A stretch of 64,000 nucleotides of DNA from an uncultured Mycoplasma sp. (GTDB lineage Bacteria; Bacillota_I; Bacilli_A; RF39; UBA660), in the NCBI GenBank assembly GCA_902493595.1, contig CABUPU010000003.1, positions 1 through 64,000 on the forward strand, written 5' to 3'. Shown in pieces: positions 1-8,826 of the stretch. Each line of letters starts with the position of its first letter. Position 1 is the first letter of the stretch. The translations under genes were made by a program, and so were the position numbers. The notes under the pieces were generated by a model. It was not told where the DNA came from, searched no databases, and saw only the letters and a list, made by a program, of their open reading frames with translations.

Positions 1-54
1 TTCCATATTAAATTTTTTTTAGAAAAACTATTGACTTTTAATAGTTAGCCTTTC

Positions 55-558
55 TTATCTAAATATTTTATTTAGTTCGTATGAGACTTGTTCTTGTGTT
101 TTTTCATTATTATTACTTGCCTTTATCCATAATCTTTTAAATTTTCTTTTTTGACCAGATAAAGTTAAAATAGTTTGATTTAATTTACTCACTCCAAAAA
201 ATCTATGCTGGGCATCATATCTAGCATCATTTCCTGAATTCGTTGTCGTTTGAATTTTTCCTAAAGATGAATATTCATATTCTTTTGTTTGGCTTTCTTT
301 ATTATTTTTTTCCATTTTCTCCTCTTGCTGTGCTCTTTGAGAATATGTTGCAATTTGATCCTCTAATTCAAATATTTTTGATTTTAATTTATATGCCTTA
401 CATACATCAGTATATTCATCGTAAGTAAAAGAATTTAAATTAGATTGATCCTGTTCTCCTTGACTCCATGGAACTGTATTATGCTTTTTTATTGTAATTT
501 TATCTAGTTCATTTTGAGCAATGTGCAAACGCTCTTTTAAATTATTTAAACTTTCCAT
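55..558 (-). CDS. hypothetical coiled-coil protein (167 aa)
   Basis: I do not recognise a family. The protein is hydrophilic with no membrane segment. Two charged helical stretches (about residues 1-25 and 55-90) look coiled-coil forming, and the C-terminal third is basic and rich in Lys/Arg. The ATG lies 2 nt after the stop of the upstream gene, with a GAGGT Shine-Dalgarno inside the end of that gene, so the two are translationally coupled. The operon probably continues leftwards out of the window. No function is assigned. Confidence 0.6.
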   Translation of the reverse strand: MESLNNLKERLHIAQNELDKITIKKHNTVPWSQGEQDQSNLNSFTYDEYTDVCKAYKLKSKIFELEDQIATYSQRAQQEEKMEKNNKESQTKEYEYSSLGKIQTTTNSGNDARYDAQHRFFGVSKLNQTILTLSGQKRKFKRLWIKASNNNEKTQEQVSYELNKIFR

Positions 559-560
559 TT

Positions 561-1121
561 TTATCTACCTCTAAATTCATCAAAATCCTCAGAATTAATC
601 ATTTCATAAAATCTATCAATTTTACTTAGTGTAGCATTAACATCCCTTAAAAGACTTTGATAATGATTTTGCTCAAAAGAACCTTGATTAGCAATAAGTT
701 CATTTTTATAATAGATAAGTAAAAACTTAATATCTTCAATTTCCTCAGAATCCCAATGTGTCATATTTTTAATCTCAGTTAGCAAAGACTCGATTGGCCC
801 AGATATGGACGATGTATCAAATCCTTTTACTTGTTGAGATAATTCATTAACTTTGTCATAACTACGATCAATTATCATCTTAACCCATTCTTCCAAACCA
901 GGATTATCAGCGGCAATATCACTCAAGATATCAATACAGTCAAAATATTCATCACTTAACGGTTCAGTGTTTCTAAATATATATAAATAGTATTGATTGA
1001 CTTTTGTCCATTTATGTAAAAATTCTTCCTTATTATTTTTTATTGCTTCTTCTGCATCACCTATTAAAGCAAAATCATCAGCATACTTTTTAAATTCTTT
1101 AAGAGCTTGATCTATTGGCAT
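561..1121 (-). CDS. hypothetical helical protein (186 aa)
   Basis: Acidic, all-helical, soluble-looking protein of unknown family. It is the first gene of a leftward operon with the 167-aa coiled-coil protein. The start is supported by AGGAAG 6-7 nt upstream and by a promoter at 1141-1168. Pairs of small helical proteins of this kind sometimes precede a larger secreted effector, but that gene would lie outside the window, so the link is only a guess. Confidence 0.6.
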   Translation of the reverse strand: MPIDQALKEFKKYADDFALIGDAEEAIKNNKEEFLHKWTKVNQYYLYIFRNTEPLSDEYFDCIDILSDIAADNPGLEEWVKMIIDRSYDKVNELSQQVKGFDTSSISGPIESLLTEIKNMTHWDSEEIEDIKFLLIYYKNELIANQGSFEQNHYQSLLRDVNATLSKIDRFYEMINSEDFDEFRGR

Positions 1122-1140
1122 ATAATCACTTCCTATCTTA

Positions 1141-1168
1141 AGTATATCATTTAATAAATAATTGTCAC
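1141..1168 (-). promoter_or_regulatory. promoter of the leftward hypothetical operon
   Basis: On the minus strand GTGACA (1163-1168) is separated by 16 nt from an extended -10, TGA-TATACT (1141-1146). It sits about 20 nt upstream of the 186-aa gene. Confidence 0.5.
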
Positions 1169-1268
1169 TTAAAATAATACTGTGTTTACATTTATATCTG
1201 TAAACCTGGCATTATTTGATACTTTAAAATATAATCAACACATTTAAATAAATGTATGATTAAAATAC

Positions 1269-1297
1269 TTCATAAATAAAATCTTTTTTGATATAAT
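1269..1297 (+). promoter_or_regulatory. promoter of plsC-glycosyltransferase operon
   Basis: TTCATA (1269-1274), a 17-nt spacer and a perfect TATAAT (1292-1297), 20 nt before the plsC start codon. The interval 1122-1317 holds only this promoter and the divergent one. Confidence 0.5.
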
Positions 1298-1317
1298 TTT
1301 TATAAGTTGGTGAATAA

Positions 1318-2052
1318 ATGAAAAATATAAATTATGAAGCCCTAAAAAGTGATGAACATGTGTGTAAATCTTGGAGTTTAATGCCATTTAAGATTGATGA
1401 TAATTATGAATATATATCTAAAAATATTATATTCAATTTTTTTAGTACAATTATTTTAATACCAATTGCAATAATATTATACTTTTTTAATAAAATATTT
1501 TTAGGATTTGAAATCGAGGGTAATGAAAATAAAATAAAAGATTCTGGCTTTGTATCTGTATCAAACCATATTCATTATTTAGATTGCACATTTATTGGAC
1601 TTATAAACTATCCAAATAGAGTTTACTACCCAACAATTCAAGAAAATTTCAAAATTCCATTTATTAGACATTTAATAAAATTATTATGTGCTATTCCAAT
1701 TCCTAAAGAAAGAAAACATAAAGATAAATTTTATAAACAAATTAATGAAGCGTTAGGAAAAAATAATATATTACATATGTACCCTGAAGGTTCTTTATGG
1801 CCCTATTATGAAAACATTCGTGATTTTAAATATGGTGCATTTAAAATAGCAGTTGAAGCAAATAAGCCTATTCAACCTATTCGTTTTGTTTTTGTAAATC
1901 CTGATGGCATTCAAAAATTATATAAGAGGAAAAAATGTATACACGCAATTATTCTTCCTGCTATATACCCAGATGAAACATTAGAATATAAAGAAAGAAT
2001 CGAAGACTTAAGAAATAAAACATATGATGCAATTTGCAAAGGAGGAAATTAA
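1318..2052 (+). CDS. plsC: 1-acyl-sn-glycerol-3-phosphate acyltransferase (PlsC family)
   Basis: Transfers an acyl chain to lysophosphatidic acid to make phosphatidic acid at the inner face of the membrane. Visible family marks are the H-x4-D motif (NH at 83-84, D89), the PEGS motif at 156-159 and a hydrophobic anchor at about 37-58. At 244 aa the length is normal. The stop codon directly abuts the start of the next gene, a lipid glycosyltransferase, so both likely act in glycerolipid synthesis. The start is preceded by GGTGA. It could use another lysolipid as acceptor. Confidence 0.85.
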   Translation: MKNINYEALKSDEHVCKSWSLMPFKIDDNYEYISKNIIFNFFSTIILIPIAIILYFFNKIFLGFEIEGNENKIKDSGFVSVSNHIHYLDCTFIGLINYPNRVYYPTIQENFKIPFIRHLIKLLCAIPIPKERKHKDKFYKQINEALGKNNILHMYPEGSLWPYYENIRDFKYGAFKIAVEANKPIQPIRFVFVNPDGIQKLYKRKKCIHAIILPAIYPDETLEYKERIEDLRNKTYDAICKGGN

Positions 2053-3144
2053 GTGAAAGTACTAATATTATCTTGTTCTACAGGTGGTGGCCATAATTCT
2101 TGTGCAAACTACATAAAAGAGGAACTATTATTAAATAATATAGAATGTAATTTTATAGACTTTTTTGATATTTTTGGAAAAAATGCTAAGAAAATGTCTT
2201 CGGATATTTATTTAAAAACTTTAGGTAATAATGGAAAAATATTTAAAAATGTATATAAGGCTGGAGAATTTGTTAGCAAAAGTAAACTTCAAAGTCCAGT
2301 TTACTTATTTAACAAAATGTTTAAGAAAAAACTTTATGAATACATTCAAAAAAATAATTATACTCTTGTAATAACAACACATTTATTTCCCTCACTTACA
2401 CTTACTGCCATAAATAATTATAAAAAATATAAACATATTCCTTTTTTATTCGTGGCCACAGATTATGAACCTTGTCCTTTTATGGAAGAGGCAAAACCAG
2501 AATATTTTGTAATGCAAAAGACTTTAGAAAATACTTTTATACAAAAAGGTATTAGTGAAACAAATTTGCTAAATACTGGAATTCCTGTATCGAGTAATTT
2601 TATTAAAAATGCTAAATCAATACGTGGGGAATATAACATTTCAGATGATGAAAAAGTAGTCTTAGTAATGCTTGGCAGTATGGGCTTCGGAGAAATTGAT
2701 AATATAATTAATCCTTTATTAAAAGAAAACATTAAAATTATAGTAATATGCGGAACCAATAAACAATTATATGAAAAATTAAATGAATATAAAAATGATA
2801 ATCTTATTGTTATAGGTTTTACTAAAAACATTAATGATTTTATATATTCATCAGACTATGTTTTATCTAAACCTGGAGGTCTTTCCTCAACTGAAATTGC
2901 CTCAATACATAAACCACTTTTACATATATATCCAATTCCAGGTATTGAAACATATAATACTTTATTTTTTGAAAATAACAAAATGAGTATAAAGTGCGAT
3001 ACAGATAAAGAAATTATTGATAATATAAAATACTTAATGAATAATGAAGATATTTGTAAAGAAATGATTCAAAATCAAAAGAAAATTATAAATGAAAATA
3101 GTGCTAGTGATTTAGTAAAATTTATTTTAGACCATTTTAATTAA
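2053..3144 (+). CDS. UgtP/MGDG-synthase-type glycolipid glycosyltransferase
   Basis: GT28-family enzyme expected to transfer a sugar from a UDP-sugar to diacylglycerol, giving membrane glycolipid or a lipoteichoic acid anchor. The N-terminal motif STGGGH (residues 9-14) is the acceptor-side signature of MGDG synthase and UgtP. The C-terminal KPGGLSSTE segment (about 275-283) is the nucleotide-sugar binding loop. There is no true membrane span, as usual for these peripheral enzymes. The start is GTG, fixed by a GGAGG 6 nt upstream inside the end of plsC. Whether glucose or galactose is used cannot be told. Confidence 0.8.
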   Translation: MKVLILSCSTGGGHNSCANYIKEELLLNNIECNFIDFFDIFGKNAKKMSSDIYLKTLGNNGKIFKNVYKAGEFVSKSKLQSPVYLFNKMFKKKLYEYIQKNNYTLVITTHLFPSLTLTAINNYKKYKHIPFLFVATDYEPCPFMEEAKPEYFVMQKTLENTFIQKGISETNLLNTGIPVSSNFIKNAKSIRGEYNISDDEKVVLVMLGSMGFGEIDNIINPLLKENIKIIVICGTNKQLYEKLNEYKNDNLIVIGFTKNINDFIYSSDYVLSKPGGLSSTEIASIHKPLLHIYPIPGIETYNTLFFENNKMSIKCDTDKEIIDNIKYLMNNEDICKEMIQNQKKIINENSASDLVKFILDHFN

Positions 3145-3157
3145 AAAATGGTTTTTT
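3131..3157 (+). terminator. intrinsic terminator
   Basis: ACCATTTT (3131-3138) pairs with AAAATGGT (3145-3152) around a 6-nt loop and is followed by a run of six T. It overlaps the 3' end of the glycosyltransferase gene and ends the plsC operon. Confidence 0.6.
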
Positions 3158-3177
3158 CATGATATAATAACTATATA

Positions 3178-3210
3178 TTTAAGATTTATTTAAGATAAAA
3201 AATATATAAT
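3178..3210 (+). promoter_or_regulatory. response-regulator box and promoter of the two-component system
   Basis: Two TTTAAG hexamers (3178-3183, 3189-3194) repeat with an 11-bp period and stand exactly 10 nt before TATAAT (3205-3210). The direct repeat takes the place of a -35 box, as for OmpR/PhoB-type activators. The same layout occurs at 5088-5120 and 6224-6256. Confidence 0.7.
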
Positions 3211-3227
3211 TTATTAGGTGGTGAAGG

Positions 3228-3920
3228 ATGAATATATTAATAATTGAGGATGAATTTAATTTAGCAGATGCAATCAAATCAATGCTAAAAAAAGAAAATT
3301 ATATTATTAAAATATGTACAGATGGAACAGAGGGTGAGGATGAAGCCCTAAGTGGCATTTATGATCTTATACTTCTTGATGTAATGCTTCCAGGTAAAAA
3401 TGGTTTTGAAATACTAAAAAGTATTCGAAAAGAAAATATAAATTCAAAAGTAATAATGCTTACTGCTAAAGCAAATATTGATGATAAAATGGAAGGTTTT
3501 AATGAAGGTGCAAATGATTATTTAACAAAACCATTTCATATGGATGAACTTTTTGCAAGAATAAAGCTTCAACTAAGTGATGGTAAAATTAAAAATGAAT
3601 TAGCAACCTACGGTGATTTATCCCTTGATATTCATAAATTAATTTTAGAAAATACAAATACAAAAGAAACAATTAATATAATTGGTAAAGAATATAATAT
3701 TTTACTAATCTTATTAAATTCCCATGAAAGTATTATTTCCAAAGAACAATTATTTAGTAAAGTATGGGGTTATGATAGTGATTCAGAAATAAATACACTC
3801 GAAGCATATATGTCATTTATAAGAAAGAAATTAAAAAATATAAATTCGAAAGTTAAAATTAAAGTAATTCGAAATATAGGTTATAAATTGGAGTATCAAA
3901 ATGAAAAGATTAAAATCTAA
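3228..3920 (+). CDS. OmpR-family response regulator (CssR-like)
   Basis: Two-component transcription factor. The receiver domain (about 1-115) has the acidic pair E7/D8, phosphoacceptor D51 in LLDVMLPG and the conserved Lys in LTKPF. A winged-helix DNA-binding domain fills about 125-228. It overlaps the histidine kinase gene by 20 nt. Because the next transcription units are an HtrA protease and a thioredoxin-fold protein behind the same TTTAAG repeats, the closest functional model is CssR, which controls htrA in Bacillus. The gene appears to activate its own promoter. The CssR assignment is inference from context. Confidence 0.85.
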   Translation: MNILIIEDEFNLADAIKSMLKKENYIIKICTDGTEGEDEALSGIYDLILLDVMLPGKNGFEILKSIRKENINSKVIMLTAKANIDDKMEGFNEGANDYLTKPFHMDELFARIKLQLSDGKIKNELATYGDLSLDIHKLILENTNTKETINIIGKEYNILLILLNSHESIISKEQLFSKVWGYDSDSEINTLEAYMSFIRKKLKNINSKVKIKVIRNIGYKLEYQNEKIKI

Positions 3921-5073
3921 AGTTTTCTTTACAATATCAACTATTCTTACAATTTTTGTTTTAGCAGTCTTTTTAATATCTAATGCTAGAGTTTATTCAG
4001 AAAAAAAAGAAAATGTTAAAAATGTGTTAGATAAAATGATTGAACTATCTGATAATGCTAATAGTAATAATGTTTTTATGGATTTTACCGTTTATAACAT
4101 AATCCTTGATGAAAATGGTATGTACAAAGAAACTGTCTCTCACACTTATGATGATGTAATTGACATTGTAAAAATCAAAAATATTGCTAATAAAATAATT
4201 AAATATCATCATTCAAAATATTATATTGGAAATCTTTATAATACTAAATATTCATATGCCTTTACTGATAATAATTCTCTTATTTTAATGGATAACTCAG
4301 AAGTTAAAAATACACTTACAAAAACACTTTTAACAACAAGTATAATATTTATATTTTTAGAGTCATGCGTAATTTTAACATCATTTATTTTAACAAGTTG
4401 GATAACTGAGCCAGTAAATGAAAGCTTCGATAAACAAAAAAGATTTATAGCTGATGCCTCTCACGAGCTTAAAACGCCACTTACAGTAATTAATGCAAGT
4501 GTTGAAGCATATTATAATGATAAAAATGAAAAATGGATTCATAATATCAAAGAGGAAACCGAAAAAATGAACAAACTTGTTATAGAACTATTAGATTTAG
4601 CAAAAATTGAGGCAAATAAAAAATTTCTTATGAAAGAGGAAAACTTATCAAAACTTACTGAAAATGAAATTTTAACATACGAGAGTTTATTTTATGAAAA
4701 AAAGATTAAATTAAAATATAACATTAAAAAGAATATAAAATATACTTGTAATGGTGATTTAATTAGACAACTTCTTGGAATTCTAATTGATAATAGTATT
4801 AAACATACAAATGAAAATGGTAATGTTACTGTTAATTTATATAAATCTAATAAAGATATAATCCTTGAGGTAAAAAACGATGGTGATGAAATAAAAAAAG
4901 AAGATGAACAAAAAATATTTGAAAGGTTTTATAAAATAGATGAATCAAGAAATCGTAATGAAAATAGATATGGACTAGGTCTTGCTATTGCAAAAGATAT
5001 AGTTGAAAAACATAATGCTAAAATAAGTGCAAGTTCTAAAAAAGGAATTACTACATTTAAAGTTACTTTTTAA
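3901..5073 (+). CDS. sensor histidine kinase (CssS-like)
   Basis: Membrane sensor kinase of 390 aa. Two membrane spans (about 7-27 and 140-166) enclose an extracytoplasmic sensor of roughly 110 residues. The cytoplasmic part has the H-box with H188 in ADASHELKTP, the N-box NSIKHT near 300, and the G1 (NDGD) and G2 (GLGLA) ATP-lid motifs. There is no obvious HAMP domain of full length. It overlaps the regulator gene by 20 nt, giving fixed stoichiometry. The partner genes suggest that it senses envelope or secretion stress. Confidence 0.85.
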   Translation: MKRLKSKVFFTISTILTIFVLAVFLISNARVYSEKKENVKNVLDKMIELSDNANSNNVFMDFTVYNIILDENGMYKETVSHTYDDVIDIVKIKNIANKIIKYHHSKYYIGNLYNTKYSYAFTDNNSLILMDNSEVKNTLTKTLLTTSIIFIFLESCVILTSFILTSWITEPVNESFDKQKRFIADASHELKTPLTVINASVEAYYNDKNEKWIHNIKEETEKMNKLVIELLDLAKIEANKKFLMKEENLSKLTENEILTYESLFYEKKIKLKYNIKKNIKYTCNGDLIRQLLGILIDNSIKHTNENGNVTVNLYKSNKDIILEVKNDGDEIKKEDEQKIFERFYKIDESRNRNENRYGLGLAIAKDIVEKHNAKISASSKKGITTFKVTF

Positions 5074-5090
5074 AAAAAGTAATTTTTTTT
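5063..5090 (+). terminator. intrinsic terminator after the kinase gene
   Basis: TTACTTT and AAAGTAA form an A/T stem at 5063-5082 followed by eight T (5083-5090). The T-run merges into the first TTTAAG box of the next promoter, so the kinase transcript ends where the htrA promoter begins. Confidence 0.5.
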
Positions 5091-5120
5091 AAGGTTTATT
5101 TAAGAATAAAGCATTATATT
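5088..5120 (+). promoter_or_regulatory. response-regulator box and promoter of htrA
   Basis: TTTAAG at 5088-5093 and 5099-5104 (11-bp period), then exactly 10 nt to TATATT (5115-5120). Identical geometry to 3178-3210 and 6224-6256. Confidence 0.7.
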
Positions 5121-5139
5121 TAATTTGTAAGGAGGAAAG

Positions 5140-6228
5140 ATGAAAGATAATAGAAAGACTATTCTTTATTCTATTAGTACATTTTTTATAGGTATTGTAT
5201 TATCTTTAGCAGTTATTTATAATTTTCCAAGTATATTTTCAAAAACTATTGTAAAAGAGGAAAAGAATGTTACTATTACAGATACTGGTCTTAGTGAATC
5301 AGTTGAAAAAGTATATAATAAAGTTGCCTTAATTAGTAATTATAGTATGGGTAAATTATCCGCTACAGGAAGTGGTTTTATTTATAAAATTGATGGTAAT
5401 GATACTTATATTGTAACAAATCATCACGTAGTTGATGGTGGAACTACATTTAAAGTAACGTATTCTGATGAAACTACATTAGATGCTACATTAGTGGGTA
5501 GCGATGAATATACTGATATTGCAGTTTTAAAGGTAAAAACAATTGATGGATTAGATGCTGTTGAAATAAGTGATAGTAATAACATCAAAGCGGGAGATAC
5601 TGTATTTGCTTTAGGTTCACCACTTGATAGTGCATATTCATTTACTGTTACAAGAGGTATAATTTCTGGTAAAGAAAGGCTTGTGGAAATAACAAGTAAT
5701 AACTCAAATATTTTATTAAAGGTAATTCAAACAGATGCGGCTGTTAATTCAGGTAACAGTGGTGGCCCACTTTGTAATGCTAACGGGCAAGTTATTGGTG
5801 TAGTTAATGCTAAACTTTCTGGTTCTGGCATCGAGGGTATTGGTTTTGCTATTCCAATAGACACTGCTATAGAAAAAGCTAATGAAATAATTGGTGGTAA
5901 TGAAAAAGAATATCCATATATAGGTGTTTCAATTGCGAGTGTTAGTGATGCAAAAAATGACTTTAGATATTATAGCTATGTAAAATCACTCGATATTGAA
6001 GAAGGAATATTAGTTCTTGATGTAGAGAAAAATTCACCAGCTTATAACAAGTTAAAAAAAGGTGATGTTATAACTAAAATTAATGATAGTGAAACAAAAA
6101 GCACAGCATATTTTAGATATGAACTATATAAATATAACATAGACGATGAAATTACAATAACTTATATACGTGATGGTAAAGTTGAAAGTACAAAAATTAA
6201 ACTTTCTAAAAAAAATTTAAATATTTAA
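5140..6228 (+). CDS. htrA: HtrA/DegP-like membrane-anchored serine protease
   Basis: Surface quality-control protease that degrades misfolded exported proteins. A single N-terminal anchor spans about 9-28. The trypsin-like domain carries H96 (TNHHVV), D126 (YTDIAVL) and S207 (NSGNSGGPL), and one PDZ domain follows at about 255-355. The length of 362 aa is normal for a Gram-positive HtrA. It has its own copy of the TTTAAG repeat promoter and an AAGGAGG Shine-Dalgarno. A paralogue with a near-identical N-terminal segment is at 50939-52036. Confidence in family is high and in stress regulation moderate. Confidence 0.92.
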   Translation: MKDNRKTILYSISTFFIGIVLSLAVIYNFPSIFSKTIVKEEKNVTITDTGLSESVEKVYNKVALISNYSMGKLSATGSGFIYKIDGNDTYIVTNHHVVDGGTTFKVTYSDETTLDATLVGSDEYTDIAVLKVKTIDGLDAVEISDSNNIKAGDTVFALGSPLDSAYSFTVTRGIISGKERLVEITSNNSNILLKVIQTDAAVNSGNSGGPLCNANGQVIGVVNAKLSGSGIEGIGFAIPIDTAIEKANEIIGGNEKEYPYIGVSIASVSDAKNDFRYYSYVKSLDIEEGILVLDVEKNSPAYNKLKKGDVITKINDSETKSTAYFRYELYKYNIDDEITITYIRDGKVESTKIKLSKKNLNI

Positions 6229-6256
6229 GTTTCATTTAAGACAAATATTATATTAT
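6224..6256 (+). promoter_or_regulatory. response-regulator box and promoter of the thioredoxin-like gene
   Basis: TTTAAG at 6224-6229 and 6235-6240, then exactly 10 nt to TATTAT (6251-6256). The first hexamer overlaps the htrA stop codon. Third member of the set at 3178 and 5088. Confidence 0.7.
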
Positions 6257-6311
6257 TAAATTGTGAAAAAGAAATAAAGTATTTTTCAAATCCATTAAAG
6301 GAGGTGGTTAA

Positions 6312-6551
6312 GTGAAAATAAACATTATCGGTGAAAATTCTAGTAATCGTATGAAACTATTAAAAAATTTAAATAAGGTTACTAAAAACGAAGATATTAA
6401 TGTAGAAATTAATGTTATCGATGATAAAGAAACATTATCTAAATATAAAGATAAAAATAAACCGATACTTATGATTAATGAAAAGATAATAAGTAACGGA
6501 AAAATTTTAACCGATAGAGAAATTAAAAAATATATAAAAATCTTTGCGTAA
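6312..6551 (+). CDS. thioredoxin-fold protein lacking the CxxC motif (79 aa)
   Basis: The sequence matches the layout of small 'redox-active disulfide' thioredoxin-like proteins: beta strand (KINIIG), active-site loop, helix, a second strand around INVIDD, then a cis-Pro stretch KPILMINEKI and the terminal helix after ISNGK. Where the family has a Cys-x-x-Cys loop this protein has ENSSNRMK, and it contains no cysteine at all. It therefore cannot do thiol chemistry and may be a binding or regulatory relic. The start is GTG, placed by GGAGGTGG. Its private TTTAAG repeat promoter puts it in the two-component regulon. Confidence 0.65.
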   Translation: MKINIIGENSSNRMKLLKNLNKVTKNEDINVEINVIDDKETLSKYKDKNKPILMINEKIISNGKILTDREIKKYIKIFA

Positions 6552-6589
6552 GTAATTAAAATAATAAAATCTCACAAACTCAAAAACAT

Positions 6590-6619
6590 AGGATATAGAA
6601 AACCCTCTATATCCTTTTT
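6590..6619. terminator. bidirectional terminator between convergent units
   Basis: AGGATATAGA (6590-6599) and TCTATATCCT (6606-6615) form a perfect 10-bp stem with a 6-nt loop. A T-run follows on the plus strand, and an A-run before the stem serves the minus-strand ABC operon. Confidence 0.75.
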
Positions 6620-7754
6620 AATTGACTTTCCTTTTAAATCTTGTTACCAAACTGTTTAAAATTAAGAAAATCATTACAAATATAATCATTATAATAAAGT
6701 TTTTTAATACAAACTCATATGATGCTTTATCAAAATTTTGTAATGAGGCAATATACTCATTATTATCTATAAAATAAAATGTTGGGAAAATGTGAGCAAT
6801 TTTTAGGGCAAATGAAGGCATATATTTTACAGGTATAAAAGCACCACATAAGAATGCTGAACCAAGTGATATTACATTTACTACCCCACTTATAGCACCT
6901 TTACTTTTTACTAAATTTGATATTAAAATAGACATTGTAAAAGATACTATAAAAAATATAAACATATTTAAACTATATAAAATTCCATTAATATTTAAAA
7001 TACTACTTTTTAATATTAGAAAACTAAGTATTAAATAAACTATAAAAATTATAAATGTAAATGTGAATGAAGATATATATAAATAATTATTAACCATTTT
7101 ATAATTCATACCACTTACATTTGTTCTTTTACTAATCTTTTCATCATTAAAACTAGATAAAACTAAACAAATTATATAAATTACAATAGCCATTATTGAG
7201 TAACTTGAGAAATTATAAAATAAGGAAGTTTTACTATTTAAATTTGTTTCACTTGCAATTACAACATTAGATTTTTTATTTAAGGTATGATCTAATTTTT
7301 GGGTAGCGGTTATTTTATCATTATATAAATTCATATATTTTGAAAAAACATCTAGGTATTTTGTTAAAAGTTCACTTGCAATATATGAATCATAAGAATT
7401 ATTTGTTTTTATATCGATGTTAACTTCTTTTCCACTTTCTAATTTGGTTTCAAAATCCTTTGGAATATAAATTACATAGTTAGCATCTCTAAAAAATACA
7501 GCATCGTCTACATCAGTTTCATCAGTAATATTTTTTACATTAGCATTTGTCTTTAAATATGATATTAAATTATCAGTTATTACACCACTTGAGTTATTAA
7601 CTATTATAATATCTGGTTTTGAACTTACAAATTCAAAGCTATTTTTATTTGTCTTTAAATTCATTGTTCCAAATACTAATAACATTACTGTGTATAAAAT
7701 AATAATTCCAATATTTTTCTTAACAATTTTCCAGTAAGTTTTAAATACTGTCAT
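6618..7754 (-). CDS. ABC-2 type transporter permease (second)
   Basis: Membrane half of an exporter, 378 aa. There is one span near the N-terminus (about 13-32), a large extracytoplasmic region (about 33-180), and five or so spans in the C-terminal half, the ABC-2 (YhgE/DrrB-type) topology. It overlaps the preceding permease by 14 nt, and the last gene ends at the bidirectional terminator. It probably forms a heterodimeric channel with the other permease, driven by the ATPase at 8826. The substrate is unknown; TetR control suggests a toxic or lipid compound. Confidence 0.8.
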   Translation of the reverse strand: MTVFKTYWKIVKKNIGIIILYTVMLLVFGTMNLKTNKNSFEFVSSKPDIIIVNNSSGVITDNLISYLKTNANVKNITDETDVDDAVFFRDANYVIYIPKDFETKLESGKEVNIDIKTNNSYDSYIASELLTKYLDVFSKYMNLYNDKITATQKLDHTLNKKSNVVIASETNLNSKTSLFYNFSSYSIMAIVIYIICLVLSSFNDEKISKRTNVSGMNYKMVNNYLYISSFTFTFIIFIVYLILSFLILKSSILNINGILYSLNMFIFFIVSFTMSILISNLVKSKGAISGVVNVISLGSAFLCGAFIPVKYMPSFALKIAHIFPTFYFIDNNEYIASLQNFDKASYEFVLKNFIIMIIFVMIFLILNSLVTRFKRKVN

Positions 7755-8826
7755 ATTTTTGCCTCCTTAAAGATCCCGAAGATATAAATAGCATTACTAT
7801 TGTAAAAATAATAAGACTCAATATATTAAAGTAAAAACGATTATTAACTCCATAGTAATATAAAGAGTAAAGACCATCAACAATCATATTACAGGGATTT
7901 AAATAATTTATTATCGGCATATTTTTATCAGTTACATACTTCATAGTTATTCCCGTCATTCCTGAAAAAAATGAAAGTGTCATAGTAATAGCAATTAAAA
8001 TACCAAATTTGTTATTACTATTTGTTTTAATAGTGCTTGCAAGAAATGTACCTAATGAAAGACTTGCAAGTAATCCAAAAAAAGTAAGAATAAAAACATA
8101 TAATAAGTTATCTCCATAATCAACTTTTAAAACAAAAATTGTATATAAAAATAATATAAACATTCCAATTATTTGAACTACTATGCTTGCACAAAAACTA
8201 CTTAATAATAAAGTACCTCTTTTGGCAGGACTTATATTAATTCTTTTTCCCGAAGTGGAAATATTAGGTAGTAAATAATTAATCATTGTAAGAGCAATCG
8301 CCGCTCCATAAAAGGCTGCCATAGCAATAAGCGTATAATACTCAATCATTGTATAACTAATATTTTTCCTAGTAACATTTGTTATTTTATAATTTGTTGA
8401 GATATTGTTAGGAAACTTACCATTATTTAAATATTCTTCATAAATATCTTTATTTATTAGAATTTCATCCATAATACTTTTTAAGATTGTTTCTTCCTGG
8501 CCATTAGATTTAATATATAAAGTATTGTTATCAATATAGCCTACAACTTTTTTATTTTCAAGTAACTTTTTAGAATTTTCTAAATCATCATTTTGAATTT
8601 TAACGACTTTATCGTTTTCTAAAGCATCAAATGTATTTTTGATATAACTATCATTATTTTGAGTAATAGCAACATTAATTTTATTAAAGGTTTCTGTTTT
8701 TTCTATATTTGAAAAAGCTAAATTAAAAAGCGTTCCTAAAATTATTGGAAATATAAATGTCCAAAAAAGTAATCCTTTATTTTTAAATAATATTTTTAAA
8801 CTATATTTAAAGTTATGTACAAACAT
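7741..8826 (-). CDS. ABC-2 type transporter permease (first)
   Basis: Protein of 361 aa with the same architecture as its neighbour: an N-terminal span (about 16-36), a long external domain (about 37-165), then six hydrophobic segments. The start codon overlaps the ATPase stop at base 8826. Belongs to the TetR-ATPase-permease-permease operon. Predicted membrane half of an export pump of unknown substrate. Confidence 0.8.
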   Translation of the reverse strand: MFVHNFKYSLKILFKNKGLLFWTFIFPIILGTLFNLAFSNIEKTETFNKINVAITQNNDSYIKNTFDALENDKVVKIQNDDLENSKKLLENKKVVGYIDNNTLYIKSNGQEETILKSIMDEILINKDIYEEYLNNGKFPNNISTNYKITNVTRKNISYTMIEYYTLIAMAAFYGAAIALTMINYLLPNISTSGKRINISPAKRGTLLLSSFCASIVVQIIGMFILFLYTIFVLKVDYGDNLLYVFILTFFGLLASLSLGTFLASTIKTNSNNKFGILIAITMTLSFFSGMTGITMKYVTDKNMPIINYLNPCNMIVDGLYSLYYYGVNNRFYFNILSLIIFTIVMLFISSGSLRRQKYDSI

